DNA of 27,693 nucleotides from an uncultured Collinsella sp. (GCA_902475475.1 CABRZY010000004.1:1-27693), one strand, 5' to 3'. Counted from the stretch's first letter, positions 1-7,879 are shown. Notes: generated from the letters alone by a model not told the origin. A program made the numbers and translations.

Positions 1-39
1 GAGCGCAAAATGGATTCTAAAAAACACCTTGCCAAATAG
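1..39 (+). CDS. Possible C-terminal tail of a gene that starts before the window
   Basis: The frame starting at base 1 reads 12 codons and then TAG at 37-39, and a strong terminator follows 13 bases later. That arrangement is what the end of a + strand gene would look like. The visible peptide is short and lysine-rich (ends KKHLAK), so no family can be assigned. It could equally be non-coding sequence. Confidence 0.3.
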   Translation, partial: ERKMDSKKHLAK

Positions 40-51
40 GAGCGTCAGGAC

Positions 52-96
52 GCAAGAAGCCCTCGCCGCACGAAGTGCGCAGCGAGGGCTTCTTGC
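52..96. terminator. Bidirectional intrinsic terminator
   Basis: Perfect 15-bp arms (52-66 and 82-96, starting GCAAGAAGCC) enclose a second small stem CGCAC/GTGCG around a GAA loop. It lies 56 bases beyond the ilvE stop on the - strand and just after the possible + strand gene tail, so it probably serves both. The arms contain their own short T-rich stretch (CTTCTTG) on either strand rather than a long T-run. Confidence 0.75.
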
Positions 97-152
97 ATGT
101 CCGAGGACGCGCCGGGAGGGAGCTTACTCTCTGCCCGGACAGGAAAGGCTAA

Positions 153-1205
153 TTACGCGACGGTGTAAACCCAGTTGTGCTTGTCCTCGACAGCACCAGA
201 CTGGATGCCCGTCAGGGTCTCGCGGAGCTTCTTCATCACAGGACCGATCTCGGTGTAGCCAGCCGGGAAGGTCACGGTCTCGTCGGCGCCGTAAACCTTG
301 TTGTCGATTTCGCCAACCGGAGAGATGACGGCAGCGGTGCCGCACAGGCCGCACTCCACAAAGGTGCCGGCCTTGACCTCGGCCCACTCGACGGGGCGCT
401 GGTCAACGGTCATGCCCAGGTCCTGAGCGACCTGAACGAGCGAACGACGGGTGATGGAGGGCAGGATGGAGTCGGTGTGCGACTGCGGAACGACGAGCGT
501 GCCATCCTCTTTCACGAACAGGACGTTGGCGCCACCGGTCTCCTCGACATAGGTGCGGGACTCGGAGTCGAGATACAGGTTCTCGGCATAGCCCTCGCGA
601 TGGGCCTCCATCGTGGGCTTAAGGGACATGGCGTAGTTCAGGCCGGCCTTGATGTTGCCGGTGCCGTGCGGTGCGGCACGGTCATACTCGGAAACGCGCA
701 GCTTGACGGGCTTGAGGCCACCCTTAAAGTACGGACCGACCGGGGTCACGAGAATGCGGAACGTGTACTCAGGAGCGGGAGCCACGCCGATCACGTCACC
801 GGAGCCGATCATAAACGGACGCACGTACAGGGTCGCGCCGGAGCCGAAGGGCGGAACCCAGGCGGCGTTGGCAGAGACGACCTGCTTGACGGCCTCAACG
901 AACTTGTCCTTGGGGAACGGGGGCATCTCGAGGCGCTGGGCAGAGTTATACATGCGCTCGGCGTTCATGTCGGGACGGAAGCAGACGATGCTGCCGTCCT
1001 CGGCGGTGTAGGCCTTCAGGCCCTCAAAGACCTCCTGGCAGTAATGGAAGATGCCACCGCACTCGGAGACATGCAGGGTGTGGTCGGTGGTCAGGCCGCC
1101 CTCGTCCCACTCGCCATCCTTCCAATGGGCCTCGTAGCTGTAATCGGTCTTCATGTAGCCAAAGCCGAGGCTACCCCAATCGATATCCTTCTTCTCGACA
1201 GTCAT
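153..1205 (-). CDS. ilvE: Branched-chain amino acid aminotransferase
   Basis: A 350-residue fold-type IV PLP aminotransferase that interconverts leucine, isoleucine and valine with their 2-keto acids, using glutamate/2-oxoglutarate, in the cytoplasm. The PLP lysine is in GTGNIKAGLNY (about K186). Other family signatures are EVFEGLKAY near 58-66, the YVEETGGANVLFV stretch and the ECGLCGTAAVISPVG segment near the C-terminus, which carries a CxxC pair. The length matches class II BCATs. The frame is open further upstream, but ATG 1205 is preceded by AAGGAG at a good distance and begins the conserved MTVEKKDIDW. It is a single-gene unit with its own leader of about 190 bases and the terminator at 52-96. 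A dyad upstream (1394-1411) resembles one before the amino-acid importer at 25.6 kb. Confidence 0.95.
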   Translation of the reverse strand: MTVEKKDIDWGSLGFGYMKTDYSYEAHWKDGEWDEGGLTTDHTLHVSECGGIFHYCQEVFEGLKAYTAEDGSIVCFRPDMNAERMYNSAQRLEMPPFPKDKFVEAVKQVVSANAAWVPPFGSGATLYVRPFMIGSGDVIGVAPAPEYTFRILVTPVGPYFKGGLKPVKLRVSEYDRAAPHGTGNIKAGLNYAMSLKPTMEAHREGYAENLYLDSESRTYVEETGGANVLFVKEDGTLVVPQSHTDSILPSITRRSLVQVAQDLGMTVDQRPVEWAEVKAGTFVECGLCGTAAVISPVGEIDNKVYGADETVTFPAGYTEIGPVMKKLRETLTGIQSGAVEDKHNWVYTVA

Positions 1206-1358
1206 ATGTCGCTCCTTACATACACAGTTGCATACTCGCGAACCCGCACGCAAGGACCGAGGCCGACCGCGTCGCAACGTCGCACGCCCGGAGCGTAGAG
1301 CCGGACGGGACACGCGAGCAGCATCAAAGCCGATGGCACGTCGATTCGCATGCACGAG

Positions 1359-1387
1359 ATTGTACTCCCCGCACGCGTCTGATAAAA
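1359..1387 (-). promoter_or_regulatory. Candidate ilvE promoter
   Basis: A good -10 (TACAAT, 1364-1359 on the - strand) lies about 155 bases before the ilvE start. At 17 bases the -35 would be TTTTAT, which is poor, so the promoter may need an activator; the dyad at 1394-1411 lies directly upstream. No T-box or other riboswitch-like fold could be recognised in the leader. Confidence 0.35.
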
Positions 1388-1393
1388 CGCTTT

Positions 1394-1411
1394 TCTTTAA
1401 CTAAGTAAAGT
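1394..1411. promoter_or_regulatory. Candidate operator dyad upstream of ilvE
   Basis: The sequence TCTTTAACTAAGTAAAGT is an imperfect inverted repeat of the form CTTTA-n6-TAAAG. It matches 15 of 18 bases, in the same orientation relative to the downstream gene, with 25578-25595 before the amino-acid ABC importer. It sits just upstream of the putative -35 of ilvE. Confidence 0.5.
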
Positions 1412-1434
1412 ATTTTCATTTGACCGAAACTAAA

Positions 1435-1466
1435 GAGGCCCGCCACCGTAAGCGGTGACGGGCCTC
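1435..1466 (-). terminator. Intrinsic terminator of the dedA-family gene
   Basis: The hairpin has outer arms GAGGCCCG/CGGGCCTC and an inner CACCG/CGGTG stem around TAAG. On the - strand it is followed by TTTAGTTT and begins about 30 bases after the stop of the DedA gene. Confidence 0.75.
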
Positions 1467-1494
1467 AACGGCACGGTTTGCGCGCTGGCTCGAG

Positions 1495-2142
1495 CTACGC
1501 GTTCTTTTTGCCCAGCTTAGCCTTGACCAGACCGACCACGGTCGGGATGATCGACACGGCAACGATGCCGATAATCAGCAGCTCAAAGTGCTCCTGCACA
1601 AAGGGAATGCCGCCAAAGAAGTAGCCCAGCAGCGTAAAGACTGTCGACCAGGTAATGCCGCCCAGCACGTTAAAGACGACAAAGTTGCGCCAGTGCATGC
1701 CGCCCATACCGGCGATAAAGGGCACAAAGGTGCGGATAAACGGGAAGAAGCGGCCGAGGAAGATGGCCAGGTGGCCCCACTTGTCCAAGAAGTCCTCGGA
1801 CTTTTTGATGCGCTCGGGCGTCATAGCCTTGACCTTGCCCGAAGCGATGATCTTTTTGCCAAAGAAGTGACCGATCATAAAGTTGCACTGATCGCCCAAA
1901 ATGGCAGCGGCCCATGCGATGGCCAGAAGCGCCACAATGTTAAAGCCGCCGTTGTGGGCAAAGAAGCCCGAAGCAAACAGCAGCGAATCGCCGGGAAGGA
2001 ACGGGAAGAACACCACGCCCGTCTCGATAAAGATGATCAGGAACACGCAGCCGTAGGCCATAAGCGGGCCGGCGGCGATCCAGCTGGCGATCGCGGTGCG
2101 CGGGTCCTTAAGCAGCTCGGCAATAAAATTGATGAAACCCAT
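1495..2142 (-). CDS. DedA/SNARE-associated family membrane protein
   Basis: A 215-residue integral membrane protein of the DedA family, whose members act in envelope lipid (undecaprenyl or aminophospholipid) flipping and membrane-potential homeostasis. The family hallmark FLPGDSLLFASG follows a hydrophobic segment and a conserved acidic ETG (about residues 40-60). The second re-entrant signature GRFFPFIRTFVPFIAGMGGM lies near 125-145 with its conserved Arg residues. The C-terminus is a long hydrophobic helix ending in KAKLGKKNA. ATG 2142 is chosen because GAGAGG lies 9-10 bases upstream and the preceding frame is arginine-rich leader. It is monocistronic with its own terminator. The family is clear; the substrate in this organism cannot be read from sequence. 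Confidence 0.9.
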   Translation of the reverse strand: MGFINFIAELLKDPRTAIASWIAAGPLMAYGCVFLIIFIETGVVFFPFLPGDSLLFASGFFAHNGGFNIVALLAIAWAAAILGDQCNFMIGHFFGKKIIASGKVKAMTPERIKKSEDFLDKWGHLAIFLGRFFPFIRTFVPFIAGMGGMHWRNFVVFNVLGGITWSTVFTLLGYFFGGIPFVQEHFELLIIGIVAVSIIPTVVGLVKAKLGKKNA

Positions 2143-2307
2143 GAAGTAAAACCTCTCAGTTGTGGGCGCGGACACGTCCAAGTTGACCAGTATACGGTTG
2201 CGGCGCCCCCTCGTGCGCAACCCCACAAAAGCATGACTCCATTACCAGCAAGTTTGCATAACTGACACCTGTCGTGCAAAGCTGCCAAGATTGTCCTTCC
2301 TAATCCC

Positions 2308-2324
2308 TAGCGAATCGCTATACT
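2308..2324 (+). promoter_or_regulatory. Candidate -10 region and dyad before serine acetyltransferase
   Basis: TATACT at 2319-2324 is a good -10 about 40 bases upstream of the GTG start. No clear -35 is present at 16-18 bases; TTGTCC at 2291 would be 22 away. A perfect dyad TAGCGA-A-TCGCTA (2308-2320) runs into the -10, so it could be a repressor or activator site for sulfur control. This is inference. Confidence 0.35.
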
Positions 2325-2364
2325 TTATTGAATCGCATTGCCATGGGCTAAGGGAGGGCGGCCG

Positions 2365-3069
2365 GTGAGCTTTATCAATACCATCCGCGAGGACATCAAG
2401 ACCGTCCAAGCGCAGGACCCCGCCGCGCAAAACGGTCTGGTCATCTTCCTTTCCTATCCTGGCCTGCACGCCAAGTGGAACCACGTGCCCGAGCACTGGC
2501 TCTGGGAGCACGGTCATCGCTCGCTCGCCCGCGTGCTCTCGCAAATCACCCGCCACATCACCGGCGTTGAGATTCATCCCGCCGCACAGATCGGCAAGCA
2601 TTTCTTTATCGACCACGCCATGGGCGTCGTCATCGGCGAGACCACCATTGTGGGCGACAACTGTGTGCTCTACCAGGGCGTCACGCTCGGCGGCACCGGC
2701 AACGAAACCGGCAAGCGCCACCCCACCCTGGGCAACAACGTCACCGTGGGCACAGGCGCCAAGGTGCTCGGCAACATTCGCATCGGCAACAACGTCAAGA
2801 TCGGCGGCAATTCGGTCGTCGTCAAGGACGTACCCGACAACTGCACCGTCGTGGGCGTGCCGGGACGCATCATCAAGCGCAACGGATGCCGCGTGTTCGA
2901 GGAGAGCTTCGACGCCAAGCAGCATCGCGAGTACATGCCCGACGACGCCGCCGAGCAGTCCGCCCTCAACCGCCAGGGCATCACCGAGAACGCCCGCCGC
3001 GTCAAAGAGCTCGAGAAAGAGGTGGCCGAGCTTAAGGCCCTCGTCACCAAGCTCGTGGACGAGCGCTAG
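2365..3069 (+). CDS. cysE: Serine O-acetyltransferase
   Basis: Acetylates L-serine with acetyl-CoA to O-acetylserine, the first committed step of cysteine synthesis. The 234-residue protein has the short N-terminal helical part (the EpsC-like form) followed by a left-handed beta-helix of hexapeptide repeats: [22 protein letters not shown], then [22 protein letters not shown], then the repeats through VVGVPGRII. The catalytic HAMG and GVTLGGTG segments are intact. The last 30 residues ([18 protein letters not shown]) look like a coiled coil beyond the usual CysE end. GTG 2365 is chosen because AGGGAGG lies 7 bases upstream and the product then begins [11 protein letters not shown], typical of the family. 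No cysK is adjacent in the window. Confidence 0.93.
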   Translation: MSFINTIREDIKTVQAQDPAAQNGLVIFLSYPGLHAKWNHVPEHWLWEHGHRSLARVLSQITRHITGVEIHPAAQIGKHFFIDHAMGVVIGETTIVGDNCVLYQGVTLGGTGNETGKRHPTLGNNVTVGTGAKVLGNIRIGNNVKIGGNSVVVKDVPDNCTVVGVPGRIIKRNGCRVFEESFDAKQHREYMPDDAAEQSALNRQGITENARRVKELEKEVAELKALVTKLVDER

Positions 3070-3108
3070 GAACGCAAGCGGCACAAAACAACATCGGCAT
3101 CGACGCAA

Positions 3109-3143
3109 AAGGCGCGCCAGGGAATTCATCCCCGGCGCGCCTT
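3109..3143 (+). terminator. Intrinsic terminator of serine acetyltransferase
   Basis: Perfect arms AAGGCGCGCC/GGCGCGCCTT, extended by AGGG/CCCC, around a short AT-rich loop, followed by TTATTT. It lies 40 bases beyond the cysE stop. Confidence 0.8.
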
Positions 3144-3149
3144 ATTTCC

Positions 3150-3182
3150 AATGTGACAAAGGGGTCGTCCCTTTGTCACATT
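3150..3182. repeat. Perfect 14-bp-arm hairpin overlapping the ABC exporter stop codon
   Basis: Arms AATGTGACAAAGGG (3150-3163) and its exact complement (3169-3182) enclose GTCGT. The right arm includes two bases of the TAA of the ABC gene ending at 3181. On the - strand it reads CAAAGGGACGACCCCTTTG, sharing the AAAGGGAC core with the hairpin repeats at 12.8, 16.5 and 19.6 kb. It may terminate the exporter operon, but no T-run follows on the - strand (ATTGGAAAT). Confidence 0.7.
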
Positions 3183-5181
3183 ATGCGAACTGGCTCAGAT
3201 AGAGGTCGGCGTAGGCACCCTCGACAGCCAGCAGCTCCTTATGCGTGCCCTGCTCGATAATGTTGCCGTGATCCATGACCAAGATCAGGTCGGCGTCCAC
3301 GATCGTCGACAGGCGATGCGCGATCACAAAGCTCGTGCGCCCGCGCATAAGCGCGTCCATGGCACGGCCGATGGCAAGCTCGGTACGCGTGTCCACGCTT
3401 GAGGTCGCCTCGTCCAGGATGAGAATCGCCGGGTTGTTGAGCAGCACGCGTGCGATGGTCAGCAGCTGACGCTGGCCCTGGCTAATGCTCTCGGCATCGT
3501 TGGCCACGCGCGTGTCGTAGCCCTGCGGCATAGTGCGCACAAAGAAGTCGACCTGCGCGGCACGAGCGGCGGCCACAATTTCGTCGCGCGTTGCCTCGGG
3601 GCAGCCGTAGGCGATGTTTTCGGCAATCGTGCCATCGAACAGCCAGGCGTCCTGCAGCACCATGCCAAACTGCTGCCGTAGCTCGCCGCGGTCCATGCGG
3701 CTCGTATCCACGCCGTCGAGCGTAATACGCCCGCCGTCAATCTCGTAGAAGCGCATGAGCAGGTTGATGAGCGTCGTCTTGCCTGCGCCCGTGGTTCCCA
3801 CCACCGCGATCTTTTGGCCCGGCTCGGCGGTAAACGACACGTCGCGCATAAGCGGCTTGTCGGGCGAATAACCAAAGCGCACGTGCTCAAAGGAGACGCG
3901 GCCCTCTACGCGACCCGGCAGCTTGGCGGCCTCGTCCGGCAGCGGACCGGCTTCCATCTCGGGCTCATCGAGCAGGTCGAACACGCGCTCCGCACTCGCC
4001 AGCGCGCTCTGCAGCGAGTTAAAGGTAAACGACAGCTGCGTCATGGGTTCGGACGCCTCGTAGATAAACTGAAAGAACGCCTGGAACACGCCGACGGTCA
4101 TGTGACCGGCAACCAGCATGCTGCAGCCCACCAGCGCGATCACGATCTGCGCCAAACGGCCGATAAAGCGCACCGCAGGGCCGACGGCATTGATCATAAA
4201 GTCGGCCTTGGTACTCACGCGCGCTAGCTCCCTCGAGGCCTCATGCACTTCGGCAGAACTCTGACGCTCGCGGTTAAACGCGCGAATCACCAAACGGCCC
4301 GAATAGCCTTCCTCAACCGCGCTCGTGATTTTGGACACCCACTCCTGGCGCTCGCCAGTCACGTCATGTGTGCGACGCGAGACCACTTTGGTCATCAGCA
4401 GCGACAGCGCCATAAAGAACAAAAAGACGAGCGTGAGCGGCACGCTAAACACGAACATCACGCTCACGGCGCCCACCACGGTGCCGATCGACACAAGCAG
4501 CTGAAGCAATCCGCGCTGCATACTCTCGGACATCTTGTCCAAGTCGTTGGTCGCACGGCTGACGACCTCGCCGGGACGATGCGCATCAAAGTAGGCAAGC
4601 GGCAGACGGTTGAGCTTTTGCGCGATGCGGTTGCGTAGGCGCAGGTTGAGGCGCTCGGCAACGCTCGACATCAAAAAGCTCTGGAGTGCGTAGAACGAGG
4701 CGGCGGCGGTCCAAATCATAAAGTAGATGAAGATGGTCCTGCCGCAGTTCTCCCAGGTAATGCTGAAGGTAGTGTTGTTGGCAAACGCCAGCTTCATGTG
4801 CCCCCACAGTTCATCGATCACGCGGGCGCTGTAAGCCGGCGCCGCGGTGTTAAAGATGACATAGAACACGATGCTCGCGAACACGATATAAAAGCGCCAA
4901 TGGTCGCCGGCGGCCTCGCTCCACAGGCGGCGCACCGTCGCCCAGGTGTCGCGGGGCGTCTCGTCCTCGTCCTCGTCGTCAACGTCGCGCATGCGCTCCG
5001 CCTCGGCGCGGGCGCGCTCGTCCTCGGCGCGCTCGTTTTCCTCGTAGAGCGCCTGGCGGCGAGCCTCGCGCTCCGCCGCCTTGGCGGCTTCGTCCAGGCC
5101 GGGCATGGCGCCCGTCTCCTCAACTGTCTCCTCAACCGCGGCATCATCGACGATGCCCTGTTTTTTGAGCTCCTCGGTCAT
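3181..5181 (-). CDS. Heterodimeric ABC exporter subunit with canonical catalytic residues
   Basis: A 666-residue half-transporter (six-TM ABC exporter domain, then NBD), probably forming a multidrug or lipid exporter with the product of 5183-6907. Walker A is GTTGAGKTT, the Walker B end is LILDEATSSVD with the catalytic Glu, and the switch is IAHRLSTI with His. The signature is SQGQRQ instead of SGGQ, as in the LmrD/TM288-type partner of asymmetric exporters. An unusual, highly charged N-terminal extension of about 85 residues (Glu/Arg-rich, probable coiled coil) precedes the first TM. ATG 5181 is preferred to GTG 5190: GGGAGGTGA lies 8 bases upstream and is formed by the last codons of the upstream gene, whose stop is one base away, implying translational coupling. 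Substrate unknown. Confidence 0.93.
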   Translation of the reverse strand: MTEELKKQGIVDDAAVEETVEETGAMPGLDEAAKAAEREARRQALYEENERAEDERARAEAERMRDVDDEDEDETPRDTWATVRRLWSEAAGDHWRFYIVFASIVFYVIFNTAAPAYSARVIDELWGHMKLAFANNTTFSITWENCGRTIFIYFMIWTAAASFYALQSFLMSSVAERLNLRLRNRIAQKLNRLPLAYFDAHRPGEVVSRATNDLDKMSESMQRGLLQLLVSIGTVVGAVSVMFVFSVPLTLVFLFFMALSLLMTKVVSRRTHDVTGERQEWVSKITSAVEEGYSGRLVIRAFNRERQSSAEVHEASRELARVSTKADFMINAVGPAVRFIGRLAQIVIALVGCSMLVAGHMTVGVFQAFFQFIYEASEPMTQLSFTFNSLQSALASAERVFDLLDEPEMEAGPLPDEAAKLPGRVEGRVSFEHVRFGYSPDKPLMRDVSFTAEPGQKIAVVGTTGAGKTTLINLLMRFYEIDGGRITLDGVDTSRMDRGELRQQFGMVLQDAWLFDGTIAENIAYGCPEATRDEIVAAARAAQVDFFVRTMPQGYDTRVANDAESISQGQRQLLTIARVLLNNPAILILDEATSSVDTRTELAIGRAMDALMRGRTSFVIAHRLSTIVDADLILVMDHGNIIEQGTHKELLAVEGAYADLYLSQFA

Positions 5182-5182
5182 G

Positions 5183-6907
5183 CTACTCACCTCCCTTCAT
5201 CTGTGATTCCGCGATGGCGTGGTACACCTCGCAGGTTTCCATAAGCTCGCTATGCGTGCCCAAGCCCACAATCTCGCCGTCCTTGAGCACGACAATCTGG
5301 TCGGCATGCAAAATCGTCGAGATGCGCTGCGCGATGATGAGCACCGCAGCGTCACGCGTCTCGTCTTGCAACGCATGACGCAGGGCGGCATCGGTCTTAA
5401 AGTCCAGAGCAGAAAAACTGTCATCGAAGATGTACAGGTCGGCGCGCTTCATGAGCGCGCGAGCAATGGCCAGACGTTGGCGCTGGCCGCCCGAAAAGTT
5501 CGTGCCGCCCTGCGCCACCGGGGTATCGAGCCCCTGCGGCTGATCGAGCACAAAGGTGCTCTGGGCAACCTGCAGCGCATGAAGCATGTCCGCCTCGGTC
5601 GCGTCCTCGTTGCCAAAGCGCAGATTGCTTGCCACGGTGCCCGAGAACAGCCATGCTTTTTGCGGCACATAGGCAATGCGCCCGCGAATCTCGCCTTGCG
5701 AAAGGTCGTGCAGATCAACGCCGTCCAGGCGAATGGAGCCCTTGGTGGCATCGTGGAAGCGCAGCAAGAGCTTGGCCACCGTCGACTTGCCCGAGCCTGT
5801 CGAGCCAACGATCGCAGTCGTCTGACCGCGACGGCAGGCAAAGCTCAGGTCGCACAGGGTGTCCTCGTCGGCATCGTCAAAGCGAAACGACATGTGGTCG
5901 AACACGGCCACCGCATCGGCTTCGTCTTGGGGCTCGTGCGCCCCGTCATCCAGCGTGCGCTCGCCATCGACGATGCTCGGCTCAATCTCCAACACCTGCT
6001 GCGCACGGTTCAGGCACGCGGCAGCACGCGGAAGCGTCAGCACCACCATCTGGGCCATCATCACAAAGAACAGGATCAGAATTGCATACTCCAGCACCGC
6101 CGAGATACTCGCAATCTGCATGGCGTGGGCGCCTACGCGGTTGCCGCCCACCCACAGCACCGCCACCTCGGCGATGTTCATCAAAAAGAAGCTTGAGCTG
6201 TCGAGGCCCACAAACAGGTGGTTGACTTTGATGGCGTTGGCGGCGTATTCGCTAAACACCTCGTCCAGACGCCGTTCCTCGTGGCGCTCCTTGTTAAACG
6301 CACGGATGACGCGCACGCCCACAATATTCTCGCGCAGCACCACGTTCATGCGGTCGATAAAGCCCTGTAGGCGCATAAAAATCGGCGCCGCGTTGGCAAC
6401 CGTAAAGACCGCCGCCACCAGCACAATCGCAACGGCTACGCCCAGAAGCGTGCCCATGGCGGGATCGATAAACCAGGCGAAGATGATGCCCGCCACAGCC
6501 AAAAACGGCACGGGCAGCACCAGCTGAATCGTCTGCAGAATCGCCTGCTGAATCACGTTGATGTCGTTGAGCGAACGCGTGATCATCGATCCGGTGCCAA
6601 AGCGCTCAAAATCGCTGGCCGCGAGCTCGAGCGATTTGTCGTACACGGCATTGCGGATATCGCAAGCCACGTTGGCGGCCAGGCGCGCCGAAAGATAGCA
6701 GCCCAGCACCGTGCCGCCGCTAGCCATGCTGGTCGCGATAAACATGTATAGGCCATTGCGTAAAATGTAGTCGACATCGCCCGTGGTAATACCGGTGTTG
6801 ACCATGTTCGCCAGCATCGTGGGAACCAACAGCGTACCGACGTTATCCACCAGCAGCACCAGCAGCGTCACTGCGACAAGCCCTCGATATGGCTTTAGAA
6901 ACCTCAT
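5183..6907 (-). CDS. Heterodimeric ABC exporter subunit with a degenerate nucleotide site
   Basis: A 574-residue TMD-NBD half-transporter, partner of the following gene. Walker A is GSTGSGKST (about residue 370) and the signature is the canonical SGGQRQRLAIARAL. The Walker B end is IFDDSFSALD, with Asp replacing the catalytic Glu, and the switch is IAQRISTI, with Gln replacing His. Pairing this half's Walker motifs with the SQGQ signature of its partner gives one degenerate and one competent ATP site, as in LmrCD, BmrCD and TM287/288. ATG 6907 overlaps the marR stop (TAATG), so translation is probably coupled; GTG 6919 is an in-frame alternative. The operon lies behind the MarR-controlled promoter at 7455-7483, so export of a MarR-sensed compound is likely. 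Confidence 0.93.
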   Translation of the reverse strand: MRFLKPYRGLVAVTLLVLLVDNVGTLLVPTMLANMVNTGITTGDVDYILRNGLYMFIATSMASGGTVLGCYLSARLAANVACDIRNAVYDKSLELAASDFERFGTGSMITRSLNDINVIQQAILQTIQLVLPVPFLAVAGIIFAWFIDPAMGTLLGVAVAIVLVAAVFTVANAAPIFMRLQGFIDRMNVVLRENIVGVRVIRAFNKERHEERRLDEVFSEYAANAIKVNHLFVGLDSSSFFLMNIAEVAVLWVGGNRVGAHAMQIASISAVLEYAILILFFVMMAQMVVLTLPRAAACLNRAQQVLEIEPSIVDGERTLDDGAHEPQDEADAVAVFDHMSFRFDDADEDTLCDLSFACRRGQTTAIVGSTGSGKSTVAKLLLRFHDATKGSIRLDGVDLHDLSQGEIRGRIAYVPQKAWLFSGTVASNLRFGNEDATEADMLHALQVAQSTFVLDQPQGLDTPVAQGGTNFSGGQRQRLAIARALMKRADLYIFDDSFSALDFKTDAALRHALQDETRDAAVLIIAQRISTILHADQIVVLKDGEIVGLGTHSELMETCEVYHAIAESQMKGGE

Positions 6908-7407
6908 TAACAGTCGCACGACTCCCCCTCACCTTGATTCTCGGCTTGGCTCTCGGCAGCAATATGCTGCTTAAAGGCATCGCACTCATCGCCGAGTACC
7001 TGAGAGAATTTGCCGATCAAGCGCATAATCTCGCGCTGCTCACATGGCTCAAGCGCGCCAAAGGCTCGCTGCTCGGCCTTGAGTGCCGGCAGCGCATAAC
7101 GCTCGGCAAATCGCCTGCCCTCTTCGGTCAGGCTCACAACCTTGTTCTTACGACTGCCTTCGGCAAACTCCAACGTTGCGAAGCCCCGCGCCGTCAAGGT
7201 TTTAATTGCCGAGTTGATGGTCTGCTTGCTGTAGAACCATTCGCTTGTCAGACGACTTACGGCAATACTGCCGCCCGCCGTGCTGGTATCGACGAGCATC
7301 CAGTAAGCGCAGTCCGAAAGGCCGCAGGCGCGCGAGAACTCCGAATAGATATGGTCGAGTCCATTGAGCAACCGGTCGAAGTCGACCAGCGTAACCGCAC
7401 TGTTCAT
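6907..7407 (-). CDS. MarR-family transcriptional regulator
   Basis: A 166-residue winged-helix regulator heading the exporter operon. The HTH and wing cover about residues 35-105 (YWMLVDTS...SKQTINSAIKTLTARGFATL, then the wing SRKNKVVSLTEEGRRFAERY), with helical dimerisation parts at both ends. MarR proteins next to exporters usually repress their own operon and release DNA on ligand binding. Here the promoter spacer itself is a dyad and a second copy lies downstream, so autorepression is well supported. The start ATG 7407 has GGTGGG about 7 bases upstream. The stop codon shares a base with the ATG of the next gene. Confidence 0.92.
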   Translation of the reverse strand: MNSAVTLVDFDRLLNGLDHIYSEFSRACGLSDCAYWMLVDTSTAGGSIAVSRLTSEWFYSKQTINSAIKTLTARGFATLEFAEGSRKNKVVSLTEEGRRFAERYALPALKAEQRAFGALEPCEQREIMRLIGKFSQVLGDECDAFKQHIAAESQAENQGEGESCDC

Positions 7408-7422
7408 CTATCCCACCATTCG

Positions 7423-7443
7423 ATTGTCCGATTTTTGACCAAT
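7423..7443. promoter_or_regulatory. MarR-type operator, promoter-distal copy
   Basis: ATTGTC-n8-GACCAAT is an inverted repeat located between the -10 and the marR start codon. Its core GTCCGATTTTTGAC matches the second site at 7461-7474 in 13 of 14 bases, 35 bp apart. Confidence 0.6.
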
Positions 7444-7454
7444 TTTGTGTCTCT

Positions 7455-7483
7455 AGATTAGTCCGAGTTTTGACTATCGTCAA
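7455..7483 (-). promoter_or_regulatory. Promoter of the marR-ABC operon with embedded operator
   Basis: On the - strand TTGACG (7483-7478) and TAATCT (7460-7455) are separated by exactly 17 bases. The dyad TAGTC-n8-GACTA (7459-7476) fills the spacer, so a bound MarR dimer would block RNA polymerase directly. Confidence 0.7.
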
Positions 7484-7531
7484 CAGGCTCTCCGCAAATG
7501 CTTGCACTTTTATGGTCTATCGGCAGAAAAA

Positions 7532-7562
7532 GACCGCCGGCGCGGGGGCGGCGCCAGCGGTC
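7532..7562 (-). terminator. Intrinsic terminator of the 96-residue protein gene
   Basis: Arms GACCGC/GCGGTC and an inner GGCGC/GCGCC form a GC-rich stem; on the - strand TTTTT follows immediately. It lies about 27 bases after the stop at 7589. Confidence 0.8.
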
Positions 7563-7588
7563 ACGTGAAAATCGGGTTTTATTGCCTG

Positions 7589-7879
7589 TTAAGCGGCAAC
7601 AGCCTCATAGACCGTAGCGCCCGAGAAGCTGTCATGCAGGCTCTTGCCGGCAATCCACGGCAGCTCGACGACCTCGCAGACCGTGTTGACCAGCTCGGAG
7701 CAGTCAGTAAAGTGGCCCTTGTCGTTGAGGGCCTCGCAATCCTGGACACGCCAATAGCCATCGGTGTGCGTGATGTAGTACTCGTGATCGTCGATCGTCA
7801 CAAAAGCGCGCGTCTTGGAACGCAGCAGCTTCAGAAATCCTTCGAAATCGGTCTCGACGACATCTCCAGCCTGGAACAT
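7589..7879 (-). CDS. Small uncharacterised protein, 96 residues
   Basis: No family recognised. The product starts MFQAGDVVETDFEGFLKLLR and contains a hydrophilic stretch with several aromatic residues (DDHEYYITHTDGYWRV, about residues 30-45), then a helical second half with two cysteines. There is no signal peptide or TM segment, so it is likely cytosolic. Support for coding: an excellent AGGAGGT 7 bases before ATG 7879, a dedicated strong terminator at 7532-7562, and a - strand unit of its own. The longer in-frame start at 7915 lacks such a site and adds a glycine-rich stretch. Function unknown. Confidence 0.75.
   Translation of the reverse strand: MFQAGDVVETDFEGFLKLLRSKTRAFVTIDDHEYYITHTDGYWRVQDCEALNDKGHFTDCSELVNTVCEVVELPWIAGKSLHDSFSGATVYEAVAA

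Noticed and set aside
177..1298. Long + strand open frame opposite ilvE, and similar ones opposite glmS (14715-16487), the EF-G-like gene (21280-22908) and the regulator (9501-10703)
   Set aside because: Each lies antisense to a gene with clear catalytic motifs, has His/Arg/Gly/Val-rich composition typical of shadow frames in GC-rich DNA, and lacks a ribosome binding site.
1206..1390. T-box or other amino-acid riboswitch before ilvE
   Set aside because: No T-box consensus or antiterminator/terminator pair could be found in the leader.
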